From: Sphingopyxis sp. DBS4
GTDB lineage: Bacteria > Pseudomonadota > Alphaproteobacteria > Sphingomonadales > Sphingomonadaceae
Direction: 5' to 3'
Length of the DNA: 64,000 nt
Assembly (NCBI RefSeq): GCF_024628865.1
Contig: NZ_CP102384.1
Span: 2,925,001 to 2,989,000 of the forward strand
Both the position numbers and the translations under genes were made by a program. The notes beneath the pieces are model-generated. The model was not told where the DNA came from and made no database searches. It saw nothing but the letters and a program-made list of their open reading frames with translations. Shown piece after piece: positions 42,247-50,740 of the stretch. How positions within the stretch are numbered: position 1 is the stretch's first letter; every line of letters begins with the position of its first letter.

Positions 42247-43166
42247 CAATGATCCCTTTCCACCACATAGCGCGCGATCGCGCGCAGCAGCGCCGCCTCT
42301 TCGCCGAAACCGGCGAGATGCGCAATCGCCTGATCGACGAGCAGCCGCGCCTGTTCGCGCGCGCGGTCGAGCCCCATCAGCGTGACGAAGGTCGCCTTGC
42401 CCGCCGCGTCATCCTTGTGCAGCGCCTTGCCCGCCAGCGCCTCGTCGCCCTCGACGTCCAATATGTCGTCGGCAATCTGGAAGGCGAGCCCGATGTCGCG
42501 GGCATAGCCGCGCAGGGGGCGGCGGCCCTCGGCGGGAACGCGCGCAAGGATCGCCCCCGCCTCGACCGAAAAGCCGATCAGCGCGCCGGTCTTGAGCTGC
42601 TGGAGCCGGGTGACGGTCGGCAGGTCGAAATCGGCGGTCTCGGCGACCAGGTCCATCATCTGCCCGCCCGCCATCCCCGACGGTCCCGCAGCGCGCGCGA
42701 GTTCGCAGCAGAGCTCGGCGCGCACGAACGGATCGCCGTGCGTCGCGGGGTCGCACAGCCATTCAAAGGCGAGCGCGTGGAGCGAGTCGCCCGCGAGCAC
42801 CGCGGTCGCCTCGTCATAGGCGCGGTGAACCGTCGGCTTGCCGCGGCGCATGTCGTCATCGTCCATGCACGGCAGATCGTCGTGGATCAGCGAATAGACG
42901 TGCATCGCCTCGACCGCCGCGCCGACGCGCAGGCTGGACGCGCGATCGACGTGGAACAGATCACCCGCCGCGCGGACGAGCAAAGGGCGGAGCCGCTTGC
43001 CGCCCGCGATCGCGGCGTGGCGCATCGCCTCGTAAAGGCGCGCGCGCGGATCGGCGGGGATGGCGAGCAGCCGGTCGAACAGCGCGTCGATCCCGGCAGC
43101 GACCTCCTCCTGCGCGGCGGGCAGCAGATGCGCCGCCTGGGTCGTATCGCCGTCGGCGAGAGCCAC
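42246..43166 (-). CDS. ispA: Farnesyl/geranyl diphosphate synthase (IspA)
   Basis: A 306-residue trans-prenyltransferase that makes farnesyl diphosphate for ubiquinone, hopanoids and carotenoids. The first Asp-rich motif is at 96-105 (IHDDLPCMDDDDMRRGKPT) and the second is FQIADDILDVEGD; GGKRLRPLLV is also present. No ATG precedes the conserved region; a GTG at 43166 starts MALADGDTTQ, five bases after the xseB stop. The xseB-ispA order is common, often followed by dxs, but here coaD follows. Confidence 0.93.
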   Translation of the reverse strand: MALADGDTTQAAHLLPAAQEEVAAGIDALFDRLLAIPADPRARLYEAMRHAAIAGGKRLRPLLVRAAGDLFHVDRASSLRVGAAVEAMHVYSLIHDDLPCMDDDDMRRGKPTVHRAYDEATAVLAGDSLHALAFEWLCDPATHGDPFVRAELCCELARAAGPSGMAGGQMMDLVAETADFDLPTVTRLQQLKTGALIGFSVEAGAILARVPAEGRRPLRGYARDIGLAFQIADDILDVEGDEALAGKALHKDDAAGKATFVTLMGLDRAREQARLLVDQAIAHLAGFGEEAALLRAIARYVVERDH

Positions 43167-43171
43167 CCGGC

Positions 43172-43435
43172 TCAGCTTTCGCCGAAGGGCGTGGTTCCCG
43201 CCGGCTGGCCGTCGGCGCCCAGGCTGACCTGTTCGATCCGCGCCTGCGCCGCGGCGAGCCGCGCCTCGCAATGCTGGCGCAGCGCATGGCCGCGTTCGTA
43301 GAGCGCGACCGATTCCTCGAGGCTGACGTCGCCGCTTTCGAGCCGGCGGACGATGGTTTCGAGCTCGCCCATCGCGGCCTCGAACGACATTGGAGCGATC
43401 GGGGCGGTAATCTGCGGTGCGGGGGTGTCCGTCAT
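43172..43435 (-). CDS. xseB: Exodeoxyribonuclease VII small subunit
   Basis: An 87-residue XseB. SFEAAMGELETIVRRLESGDVSLEESVALYERGHALRQHCEARLAAAQARIEQV is the family fold of two helices. It partners XseA, which is not in the window. A preceding in-frame extension is not conserved, so ATG 43435 is used. Confidence 0.95.
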   Translation of the reverse strand: MTDTPAPQITAPIAPMSFEAAMGELETIVRRLESGDVSLEESVALYERGHALRQHCEARLAAAQARIEQVSLGADGQPAGTTPFGES

Positions 43436-43518
43436 GCGTCTGCTTTGGCCCCTTCGGCCCCCCGCGGTCAAGTGCGGTGACGCTTGACGCCGCCGTCCGC
43501 TACGATAGCATCGCCTGC

Positions 43519-44184
43519 ATGTTCATCGGCCATTTCGCCCCTGCCCTGATCGCGGCCACGCGGCCGAGGGCGGCCGGGCTCGGCACCCTGTTCGTCGCCG
43601 CGCAGCTCGTCGATATCGGTTTCGCCGCGCTGCTGATCCCGGGGGTCGAGGCGATGCGGATCGTCCCCGGCATCACCGCGATGAACCCGATGGACCTTCA
43701 CCACATGCCCTATACGCACAGCCTGCTCGGTGCCGCACTCTGGGCCGCGGCGTTCGGCCTGCTCGTCTGGTTCGGCACCAGGCGGCGCGAGGCCGCGATC
43801 GGCGCGGCGATCGTCGTTCTCTCGCACTGGTTTCTCGACCTGATCGTCCATATCCCCGACCTCACCCTGTTCGGCGCGCCGCCGAAGCTCGGGTTCGGCC
43901 TCTGGAACCATCCGCTGGCCGAAATGCCGCTGGAAATCCTGCTGACCTTCGGCGCGCTGCTTTATTATGCGCGGCGCACTGCGGCGCCCTCGGGTTCTAT
44001 CCGGCTCTGGGTGCTCGCCGGACTGCTCGCGCTGGTGCAGGCGATCGACTGGTTCGGATCGAAGGAGCCCGTCTATTCGATCTCGATCCCGGCCACGATG
44101 CTCGCCGCCTATGCCGTGCTGGCGGGCATGGCATGGTGGGCGGGCGCGAACCGGCGGCCTATCATCGCCCCATCCCGGGCATAA
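43519..44184 (+). CDS. Membrane-bound metal-dependent hydrolase-like protein
   Basis: A 221-residue protein with about five to six transmembrane helices. MFIGHFAPALIAA, DLHHMPYTHSLLGAALWAA and VVLSHWFLDLIVHIPDLTL contain His/Asp residues in the pattern of the YdjM/LexA-binding-like membrane hydrolases (DUF457-like). The start ATG at 43519 is chosen because translation upstream is not hydrophobic or conserved. Divergent from xseB. Exact function unknown. Confidence 0.7.
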   Translation: MFIGHFAPALIAATRPRAAGLGTLFVAAQLVDIGFAALLIPGVEAMRIVPGITAMNPMDLHHMPYTHSLLGAALWAAAFGLLVWFGTRRREAAIGAAIVVLSHWFLDLIVHIPDLTLFGAPPKLGFGLWNHPLAEMPLEILLTFGALLYYARRTAAPSGSIRLWVLAGLLALVQAIDWFGSKEPVYSISIPATMLAAYAVLAGMAWWAGANRRPIIAPSRA

Positions 44185-44234
44185 AAGCCATCAAGGGTCT
44201 GTTCCTATCGCGCGCGCGCGGCTAAAGGCGCGCC

Positions 44235-46490
44235 ATGACTCAGACAGCAGCCGCGCCCGCCTCCGTCATCACCCCCGAGATCGTCGCCGACCACGGCCTC
44301 TCGCCCGAGGAATATGAGCGCGTTCTCGCCGCGCTCGGGCGCGAGCCGAACCTCGTCGAGCTCGGCATCTTCTCGGTCATGTGGTCCGAGCATTGCAGCT
44401 ATAAAAGCTCGCGCCTCCATCTGAAGAAACTGCCGACCGAGGCCCCCTGGGTGATCTGCGGCCCCGGCGAGAATGCCGGCGTCATCGACATCGGCGAAGG
44501 TGCGGACGGCAAGAAGCTCGCTGCCATCTTCAAGATGGAGAGCCACAATCACCCGTCGTACATCGAACCCTATCAGGGCGCGGCGACCGGGGTCGGCGGC
44601 ATCCTTCGCGACGTGTTCACGATGGGCGCGCGTCCGGTCGCGAACCTCAACGCGCTGCGCTTCGGGCGTCCCGACCATCCGAAGATGAAGCACCTCATCT
44701 CAGGCGTCGTCCACGGCATCGGCGGCTACGGCAATTGCGTCGGCGTGCCGACGGTCGGCGGCGAGGTCAATTTCCACAAGGCCTATGACGGCAATATCCT
44801 CGTCAACGCGATGACCGTCGGCGTCGCCGAGCAGGACAGGATTTTCTATTCGGCCGCGAGCGGCGTCGGCAATCCGATCGTCTATGTCGGATCGAAAACC
44901 GGCCGCGACGGCATCCACGGCGCGACGATGGCGTCAGCCGACTTCGGCGAGGATGCCGAGGAAAAGCGCCCGACGGTGCAGGTCGGCGATCCCTTCACCG
45001 AAAAATTGCTGATCGAGGCGTGCCTCGAACTGATGGCGTCGGACGCGATCGTCGCGATCCAGGACATGGGCGCCGCGGGCCTGACCTCCTCGTCGGTCGA
45101 GATGGCATCGAAGGGCGGCGTCGGGCTGCACCTGAAGATGGACGATGTACCGCAGCGCGAGACCGGCATGACGGCGTACGAGATGATGCTGTCCGAATCG
45201 CAGGAACGCATGCTGATGGTCCTGAAGCCCGGCCGCGAGGATTTCGCCGCCGCGATCTTCCACAAATGGGAACTCGACTTCGCGGTCATCGGCACCGTCA
45301 CCGACACCGGCCGCATGGTGCTGGAGCATAAGGGCGAGATCGTCTGCGACATCCCGCTCGCCCCGCTCGCCGATGATGCACCGCTCTACGACCGCCCACA
45401 CGTCCCGACACCGAAGGCCGCGCCGCTGGCGAACGTGCCCGAAACCAAGGACGTCGCCGCCGACCTCAAGACGCTGATGGGCACCCCCGACATCGCCAGC
45501 CGCCGCTGGATCTGGGAGCAGTATGACAGCCAGGTCGGCGCCGACACGGTGCAGACCGGCGGCGACGCGGCGCTCGTCCGCATCCACGGCACCAACCGCG
45601 CGCTCGCGATGAGCACCGATTGCACCCCGCGCTATTGCTACGCCGACCCGGTTGAGGGCGGCAAGCAGGCGGTCGCCGAAACATGGCGCAACATCACCGC
45701 GGTCGGCGCGACCCCGCTCGCGATCACCAACTGCCTCAATTTCGCCAACCCGCAGCGGCCCGAGATCATGGGCCAGATCACCGGCTGCCTCGACGGCATG
45801 GGTCAGGCGTGCCGCGCGCTCGACTATCCGATCGTGTCGGGCAACGTCAGCCTCTACAATGAGTCCAAGGCGACGGGCGGTGGCAGCGCGATCCTGCCCA
45901 CCCCCGCGATCGGCGGCGTCGGCGTGATTGACGACCTGTCGAAAGCGGTCGGCATCGGCTTCAAGCGCACCGGCGACATCGTGCTCGCGGTCGGCGAGCG
46001 CATGGGCCATCTCGGCCAGTCGGTGTGGCTGCGCGAGATCCTCGGCCGCGAGGAAGGCCCGCCGCCGCCCGTCGACCTGAAGGCCGAGAAGCGCACCGGC
46101 GACTTCATCCGCCACGCGATCAATGCGGGCTGGATCACCGCCTGTCACGACGTATCCGACGGCGGCGTCGCGGTGACGCTGGCCGAAATGGCGCTGAAGT
46201 CGGACATCGGCGTGCTGGTCAGCGAGGAACAGCCGTTCGGCATCGCCGAGAGCTTCTTCGGCGAGGATCAGGGGCTGTATCTGGTGACCGTGTGCGACAC
46301 CTGCCTGGCCGATTTCCTCGACGCCGCGAACCGCGCCGACGTGCCGGTCGACCCGCTCGGCCGCACGATCAAGGACCGTATTGTCTTCGAGCTGCCCGAC
46401 AGCGACCATCAGGTGACGCTGGCCGAGCTGCGCGCGGCGCATGAGGGGTTTTTCCCGGCGCTCATGGGGGCGGACGCGGCTTTGGCGTAA
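44235..46490 (+). CDS. purL: Phosphoribosylformylglycinamidine synthase subunit PurL
   Basis: A 751-residue small-type PurL, which needs separate PurQ and PurS subunits for conversion of FGAR to [47 protein letters not shown] and [36 protein letters not shown] are diagnostic, with the second half carrying [22 protein letters not shown] and [13 protein letters not shown]. purC is at the other end of the window; no purS or purQ is seen between, so the usual purSQL order is broken here. Confidence 0.97.
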   Translation: MTQTAAAPASVITPEIVADHGLSPEEYERVLAALGREPNLVELGIFSVMWSEHCSYKSSRLHLKKLPTEAPWVICGPGENAGVIDIGEGADGKKLAAIFKMESHNHPSYIEPYQGAATGVGGILRDVFTMGARPVANLNALRFGRPDHPKMKHLISGVVHGIGGYGNCVGVPTVGGEVNFHKAYDGNILVNAMTVGVAEQDRIFYSAASGVGNPIVYVGSKTGRDGIHGATMASADFGEDAEEKRPTVQVGDPFTEKLLIEACLELMASDAIVAIQDMGAAGLTSSSVEMASKGGVGLHLKMDDVPQRETGMTAYEMMLSESQERMLMVLKPGREDFAAAIFHKWELDFAVIGTVTDTGRMVLEHKGEIVCDIPLAPLADDAPLYDRPHVPTPKAAPLANVPETKDVAADLKTLMGTPDIASRRWIWEQYDSQVGADTVQTGGDAALVRIHGTNRALAMSTDCTPRYCYADPVEGGKQAVAETWRNITAVGATPLAITNCLNFANPQRPEIMGQITGCLDGMGQACRALDYPIVSGNVSLYNESKATGGGSAILPTPAIGGVGVIDDLSKAVGIGFKRTGDIVLAVGERMGHLGQSVWLREILGREEGPPPPVDLKAEKRTGDFIRHAINAGWITACHDVSDGGVAVTLAEMALKSDIGVLVSEEQPFGIAESFFGEDQGLYLVTVCDTCLADFLDAANRADVPVDPLGRTIKDRIVFELPDSDHQVTLAELRAAHEGFFPALMGADAALA

Positions 46491-46493
46491 ATT

Positions 46494-46567
46494 GTCATTG
46501 CGAGCGTAGCGAAGCAATCCAGAGCGGTGTACGTCTCTCTGGATTGCTTCGCTACGCTCGCAATGAC
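46494..46567. repeat. Extragenic palindrome with perfect 31-base arms
   Basis: Arms 46494-46524 and 46537-46567 pair without mismatch (GTCATTGCGAGCGTAGC...) around a 12-base loop. It lies three bases after the purL stop. It shares the GTCATTGCGAG start with the element at 5904-6004. Confidence 0.9.
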
Positions 46568-46599
46568 GAAGCGTTATTCGGCACGGAGGTGACAAGCCC

Positions 46600-47334
46600 A
46601 TGAGCATCCATGTCGGAGTCGGCGGTTGGAACTACGAGCCGTGGCGCGGAACCTTCTACCCGCCGAAGCATCCACAGAAGCGCGAGCTCGAATATGCCGG
46701 CCAGCATCTGACAGGCATCGAGATCAACGGCACTTATTATGGCAGCCAGAAGCCCGAGAGTTTCGCGAGTTGGGCGGCGGCAGTGCCTGACGGGTTCAAA
46801 TTCAGCGTCAAGGCGTCGCGCTTCACGACGAACCGGCGGGTGCTCGCTGACGGCGCCCCCTCGATAGAGAAATTCCTCACGCAGGGGCTGACGCGGCTCG
46901 GCGACCGGCTCGGGCCGATCCACTGGCAGTTCATGGCGACGAAAAAATTCGAGCGCGACGATTTCGCGGGTTTCCTCGACCTGCTCCCCGACACGCAGGA
47001 CGGCCTGCCGCTCCGCCACGCGATCGAGGTGCGGCACGAAAGTTTCCGCGATCAGGCCTTCATCGACCTGCTGCGCGACCGGAACATGGCGCTGGTCTAT
47101 GCCGACAGCGACGAATTTCCGTGCATCGACGAGCAGACGGCGAACTTCAGCTATGCGCGGCTGCAGCGGTCGCACGAGGATGTCGACACCGGCTATGACA
47201 GCACCGCGCTCGACCATTGGGCGAGCCGTGCCCGCGACTGGGCGAAGGGAGACCGCGACGTCTATATCTTCTTCATCGCGGGAGCGAAGGTGCGTAATCC
47301 GGCTGCCGCGCAGGCGCTGATCGCGCGACTATGA
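46600..47334 (+). CDS. DUF72-family TIM-barrel protein (YecE-like)
   Basis: A 244-residue DUF72 protein. MSIHVGVGGWNYEPWRGTFYPPKHPQKRELEYAGQHLTGIEINGTYYGSQKPESF and FKFSVKASRFTTNRRVL are the hallmark segments, and RHESFRDQAFIDLLR appears later. TIM-barrel fold; some members are linked to iron-sulfur or nucleotide processes but no activity is established. ATG 46600 follows GGAGG at 46584-46588, eleven bases before. An inverted-repeat-flanked DUF559 gene follows directly. Confidence 0.9.
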   Translation: MSIHVGVGGWNYEPWRGTFYPPKHPQKRELEYAGQHLTGIEINGTYYGSQKPESFASWAAAVPDGFKFSVKASRFTTNRRVLADGAPSIEKFLTQGLTRLGDRLGPIHWQFMATKKFERDDFAGFLDLLPDTQDGLPLRHAIEVRHESFRDQAFIDLLRDRNMALVYADSDEFPCIDEQTANFSYARLQRSHEDVDTGYDSTALDHWASRARDWAKGDRDVYIFFIAGAKVRNPAAAQALIARL

Positions 47335-47337
47335 TAG

Positions 47338-47399
47338 ATCCTCCCCTTCGCGAAGCGTTGGGGAGGGGGACCGCGCCCGAAGGGCGTGGTGGAGGGGTC
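47338..47399. repeat. Left inverted repeat of the DUF559 cassette
   Basis: A 62-base element, GATCCTCCCCTTCGCG... to ...GGTGGAGGGGTC. It contains two internal hairpins (CTCCCC...GGGGAG and ACCGCGCCC-GAA-GGGCGTGGT). The same sequence, about 80% identical, appears in inverted orientation at 47756-47818. Its last bases GGAGGGG (47391-47397) serve as the Shine-Dalgarno sequence of the nuclease gene. Confidence 0.85.
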
Positions 47400-47403
47400 A
47401 AGC

Positions 47404-47754
47404 GTGCCGGCAAACAATCACGCCTATAAGAACGCCCGAAAGCTGCGCCGCAAAATGTCGCTGCCCGAAGTGCTGTTGTGGCAAATACTGAGAAAGCAAC
47501 CCGGCTACATCAAATTCAGGCGCCAGCACCCGATCGGCCGATATGTGCTCGATTTCTACGTGCTGGACTTGAAGCTCGGGATCGAGGTCGATGGCAAAGC
47601 TCACGACATGGGCAATCGCCTGGAACGCGATGATCTGCGCGACCGATGGCTCGAATCGCAAGGAATAAGGATGCTGCGCATCGCCGCGAAAGATGTCCTC
47701 GCCGATCCAGCCGCAGTCACGGACAGCATCCTTCGCATTTGCACCGAGAGGTAA
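47404..47754 (+). CDS. DUF559 (Vsr-like PD-(D/E)XK) endonuclease-domain protein
   Basis: A 116-residue protein with the DUF559/Vsr-like nuclease fold. The conserved helix MSLPEVLLWQILRK (Glu22), RQHPIGRYVLDFYV (Asp50) and LGIEVDGKAHD (Glu61, Asp63) supply the expected acidic active-site pattern, followed by RDRWLESQGIRMLRI. The GTG at 47404 has GGAGGGG six bases upstream, which comes from the flanking repeat. The gene is enclosed by inverted copies of a palindromic element. It has no partner methyltransferase. A selfish or repeat-linked role is possible. Confidence 0.85.
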   Translation: MPANNHAYKNARKLRRKMSLPEVLLWQILRKQPGYIKFRRQHPIGRYVLDFYVLDLKLGIEVDGKAHDMGNRLERDDLRDRWLESQGIRMLRIAAKDVLADPAAVTDSILRICTER

Positions 47755-47755
47755 A

Positions 47756-47818
47756 ACCCCTCCACCACTCGCTACGCGAGCGGTCCCCCTCCCCATGGCT
47801 TCGCCAAGGGGAGGATCT
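47756..47818. repeat. Right inverted repeat of the DUF559 cassette
   Basis: Reverse complement of the left element (47338-47399) at about 80% identity: ACCCCTCCACCACTCGC... to ...GGGGAGGATC. It begins two bases after the nuclease stop, so the gene exactly fills the space between the repeats. Confidence 0.85.
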
Positions 47819-47824
47819 TGGGGT

Positions 47825-48604
47825 TCAGGCCATCGCCGCCTTGGCCGCGAGGAAGTTGTACGGGTCGATGCCGCGGTTGCGATAGGCGCGGTGCGCTTCG
47901 TGATAGAGCGTCGGCTCGCCGATCCCCAATCGCGCACGCGCGGCGTCTAGCGGTTCGGCGAGCAGCGAGCGGATGTCCTGCTCGATGATCGCCTTGGCGA
48001 CCTTGCCGTTGCGCTGCCCCTGGCGGATCGCGCCCATCACCGGGGCGTCGCCCTTGACGCTGCGCTTGAGCTCATAGCCGCCAGCATAGGCGATGAAGAA
48101 ATTGCCGTAATTGCCCGTCTGACCATAAGTGAAGCCGAGCACGCATTGTTCGCCGAGGGCGTCGCGGCCATAGCCGGTCAGGATGTGGAACAGGTCATGC
48201 GTGTCGCGCAGGCGGTTGGCATACCATTGGAGCTGGTCGTCGAACTGCGGCCGGCCCATCTTCTCGCTCTCGGCGACGAGCCCCGCGGCCGACAGGCCTT
48301 CGCGGCGCATGAAGGTGACATAGGCGTGGCCGACGCTGCCCTCGGGCAGTTCGTCGATCCAGCCATGATCGTCGAGCAGGTCGGGGAGATAGGGTTCGCT
48401 AGCCATCAGGCGCTGACCGAGGTCGCTTTCGACGAAGGCGCGCGCGTCGTCGACGAAGCCCTTGCGCGGCAGATTCTCGAAGATGTGAAAGACCTGTTCG
48501 GTATCTTCCTTGTCCTTGATCAGCTTGCGGAAGTGCGACAGCGCCTTCAGCGGGCGAAACTTCGCGGGGACACGGTCGGGATGGGAGAAGATGGTCGGGG
48601 TCAT
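47825..48604 (-). CDS. coq4: Ubiquinone biosynthesis protein Coq4
   Basis: A 259-residue Coq4-family protein, thought to act in assembly of the ubiquinone-synthesis complex. The HDxxH-x11-E motif is intact (His136, Asp137, His140, Glu152 in RDTHDLFHILTGYGRDALGE). MGRPQFDDQLQWYANRLRD precedes it. The enzyme-like metal-binding motif sits on a peripheral inner-membrane protein. It is monocistronic, with a promoter and dyad just upstream, and coq7 is 34 kb away. Confidence 0.92.
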   Translation of the reverse strand: MTPTIFSHPDRVPAKFRPLKALSHFRKLIKDKEDTEQVFHIFENLPRKGFVDDARAFVESDLGQRLMASEPYLPDLLDDHGWIDELPEGSVGHAYVTFMRREGLSAAGLVAESEKMGRPQFDDQLQWYANRLRDTHDLFHILTGYGRDALGEQCVLGFTYGQTGNYGNFFIAYAGGYELKRSVKGDAPVMGAIRQGQRNGKVAKAIIEQDIRSLLAEPLDAARARLGIGEPTLYHEAHRAYRNRGIDPYNFLAAKAAMA

Positions 48605-48635
48605 GGGGCTCTCTCGCGAATCATCTGATAGGACG

Positions 48636-48663
48636 CAGATAGCATTACTGACACATATGTCAA
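48636..48663 (-). promoter_or_regulatory. coq4 promoter with TGACA dyad
   Basis: On the minus strand TTGACA (48658-48663) is followed after 16 bases by TATCTG (48636-48641). TGACACATATGTCA (48649-48662) overlaps the -35 as a 14-base palindrome with one mismatched pair, a possible operator. Confidence 0.5.
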
Positions 48664-48738
48664 TAGTAGCTTAACGGGCTGGACGCCCCTGCCCTCGCAC
48701 CGTAACAGGCGCATAATACAGCACAGCGAGACCCCCTC

Positions 48739-49998
48739 ATGAACGAAGACGGCAGAACGGAAAGCGCACGGCTGGTCACGCTCGACGCCGTGCGCGGCTT
48801 TGCGGTGATGGGCATATTGGCGATGAATATCGTCGCCTTCGCTATGCCTGAAATGGCCTATGTCTCGCCGCGCGCCTATGGCGGCGACACGGCAGCGGAC
48901 GTTGCGGCGTGGGGGCTGTCCTTCCTGTTCATCGACGGCAAGATGCGCGGGCTCTTTTCGATCCTGTTCGGCGCGAGCCTGCTCCTCGTCGTCGACCGCG
49001 CCGAAAAGTCCGGGCAAAACGCCGCATCGGTGCATTATCGCCGCATGATCTGGCTCGCGATCTTCGGTCTCTGCCATTTCTTCTTCATCTGGTGGGGCGA
49101 CATATTGTTCCTCTATGCCGCGGTCGGCAGCATCGCCTTCCTGTTCCGGGGCTGGGAACCGCGACGTCTGATACGATGGGCGGTGGGGCTGTTCACGCTG
49201 GGCGTGCTGCTGATGACCTTGCTGTTAGGCGGCCAGCTCTTCGTCGCATCGTCGATCGACGATCCCGCCGCGCCGCCGTCGTTGATCGAGGCGGGGCAGA
49301 GCGTCCGCGACGAATATGCGAAGATCAACGACGAAGTGCAGCGCGAACTGATATTGTATCGCAGCGGCTATTTCCCGATTCTCGGACACCGGCTGGACGA
49401 TGCCGCCGATCCGTTTTCGATGGTACTGATCAACCTGCTCGAAACGCTGCCGTTGATGATGATCGGCATGGCGCTGTTCCGAAACGGCTTCCTCACCGGA
49501 GCGTGGGAAGCGCACGCTTATCGCCGCGTCGCGTGGCGATGGCTGCCACCGGGATTGATGCTGACCATGCTTGTCTGCTGGCTGATGGAACGGGCGGAAT
49601 TCGATTATCTCTTTTCGCTCACCACATTCCTGACCTGGGCGCAGCCGGGGCGCCTGATGATGACGATCGGTTATGCGGCGCTGCTCGTCCTGCTGATCCG
49701 GCGTCACGCCGACGCCCCCTGGATCGGGCGCGTCGCGGCGGCGGGACAGGCCGCCTTTTCCAACTACATCGGCACCAGCATCGTGATGACGACGATCTTC
49801 TACGGCTATGGGCTGGGGCTGTTCGGATGGGTCGAGCGTGCGCCGCTCTATCTGTTCGTGATCGCGGCGTGGGCGGTCATGCTGCTGTGGTCGAAACCGT
49901 GGCTCGACCGCTTTCGCTACGGCCCGCTCGAATGGCTATGGCGCAGCCTTGCGCGCGGCGCGAGGCAGCCGATGCGGAAAGGACCGACGCTTCAGTAG
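48739..49998 (+). CDS. DUF418 membrane protein
   Basis: A 419-residue multi-spanning protein, about 8-10 helices. RLVTLDAVRGFAVMGILAMNI is the family start, DGKMRGLFSILFGASLLLV and the C-terminal GQAAFSNYIGTSIVMTTIFYGYGLGLFG with FVIAAWAVMLLWSKPWLDRFRYGPLEWLWRSL are typical of DUF418 (YeiB-like). An acyltransferase-like activity has been proposed for the broader family, but none is established here. It overlaps the convergent Hpt gene by seven bases. Confidence 0.88.
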   Translation: MNEDGRTESARLVTLDAVRGFAVMGILAMNIVAFAMPEMAYVSPRAYGGDTAADVAAWGLSFLFIDGKMRGLFSILFGASLLLVVDRAEKSGQNAASVHYRRMIWLAIFGLCHFFFIWWGDILFLYAAVGSIAFLFRGWEPRRLIRWAVGLFTLGVLLMTLLLGGQLFVASSIDDPAAPPSLIEAGQSVRDEYAKINDEVQRELILYRSGYFPILGHRLDDAADPFSMVLINLLETLPLMMIGMALFRNGFLTGAWEAHAYRRVAWRWLPPGLMLTMLVCWLMERAEFDYLFSLTTFLTWAQPGRLMMTIGYAALLVLLIRRHADAPWIGRVAAAGQAAFSNYIGTSIVMTTIFYGYGLGLFGWVERAPLYLFVIAAWAVMLLWSKPWLDRFRYGPLEWLWRSLARGARQPMRKGPTLQ

Positions 49999-50396
49999 CC
50001 GACCGCGCGGCCGAAACCCACCGGCTTGCGCTGGACGAGGGGGTTCGCCTCGCGTTCGAGGGCGGCAAGCGTTTCCTCAAACAGCGCGCGCAAATTGACG
50101 ACGCGTGGCAGATATTCCTCGGGGCTCACCTGCGCTTCGACGCAGTGGCGCGCGAACATCTCGATATCCTCGGTCAGCGCGCCGAGCCGCTCGGCGCCGA
50201 ACTGACGCGCCTCGCTCTTCAGCGTGTGCGCGGGCATCACGAGCCCGCGCGCGTCGCGGGCACGCATCGCCTCTTCGATCGCGGCGACCGACTTGGTGCC
50301 GTCCTCGCGAAAATAGCCCAGAATGCGCACGAAGGCCGCGCCCAACTGGGTGCGGGTCGCGCGGAATTCATCCCAATCGACCAGGATCTCGTCCAA
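49992..50396 (-). CDS. Histidine-phosphotransfer (Hpt) protein
   Basis: A 134-residue four-helix Hpt domain. The phospho-accepting His57 lies in MPAHTLKSEARQFGAERL, the Hpt signature (HxLKGxxxxxG pattern). DWDEFRATRTQLGAAFVRILGYF forms the first helix. It would relay phosphate between a hybrid kinase and a response regulator. It is not ChpT (which is a dimeric pseudo-kinase). No kinase lies beside it. Could feed into CtrA or another regulator; not deducible. Confidence 0.85.
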   Translation of the reverse strand: MDEILVDWDEFRATRTQLGAAFVRILGYFREDGTKSVAAIEEAMRARDARGLVMPAHTLKSEARQFGAERLGALTEDIEMFARHCVEAQVSPEEYLPRVVNLRALFEETLAALEREANPLVQRKPVGFGRAVGY

Positions 50397-50512
50397 TGCC
50401 CTGTCCCTCGGTGTTCAAATCGGTCCTTGGTCCCGATTGCCGCCATGCCCGAAGTCGGTAAAAAAGCCGTTACGATGGCTCGGAGGTGCGACGAAAGCCG
50501 CCCCATATCGGG

Positions 50513-50740
50513 TCAGTCGCGGCGGACGCGCCAGCCCCCTTCGGCTCCATCCGCCAGCGTCCAGCCCCGCTCGCCCGCCAGTGCGGCGACTTCGCGCCAC
50601 GCCTGCGGATCGTCGGCGAGCAATAGCACGTCCGCCGCCTCGCGCATCGCGCGCGCGAGCCGTAGCGCCGGCCACGGGCAGCGCATACCGCGCGCATCGA
50701 CGACGAGCGCCGCCGACGCCGCGCGCGCCTTATTCGTCAT
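50513..50740 (-). CDS. TusA-family sulfurtransferase
   Basis: A 75-residue TusA-like protein. DARGMRCPWPALRLARAMRE contains the conserved CPxP motif (Cys21, CPWP) and the amphipathic helix. It carries sulfur as a persulfide in tRNA thiolation or molybdenum-cofactor metabolism. Its start overlaps the 3' end of der by 11 bases, so it is co-transcribed as the last gene of TPR-bamB-der-tusA. Confidence 0.88.
   Translation of the reverse strand: MTNKARAASAALVVDARGMRCPWPALRLARAMREAADVLLLADDPQAWREVAALAGERGWTLADGAEGGWRVRRD

Noticed and set aside
47386..47403. Earlier GTG start for the DUF559 gene
   Set aside because: It would lie inside the repeat with no Shine-Dalgarno sequence; GTG 47404 has GGAGGGG at good spacing and fits the family start.
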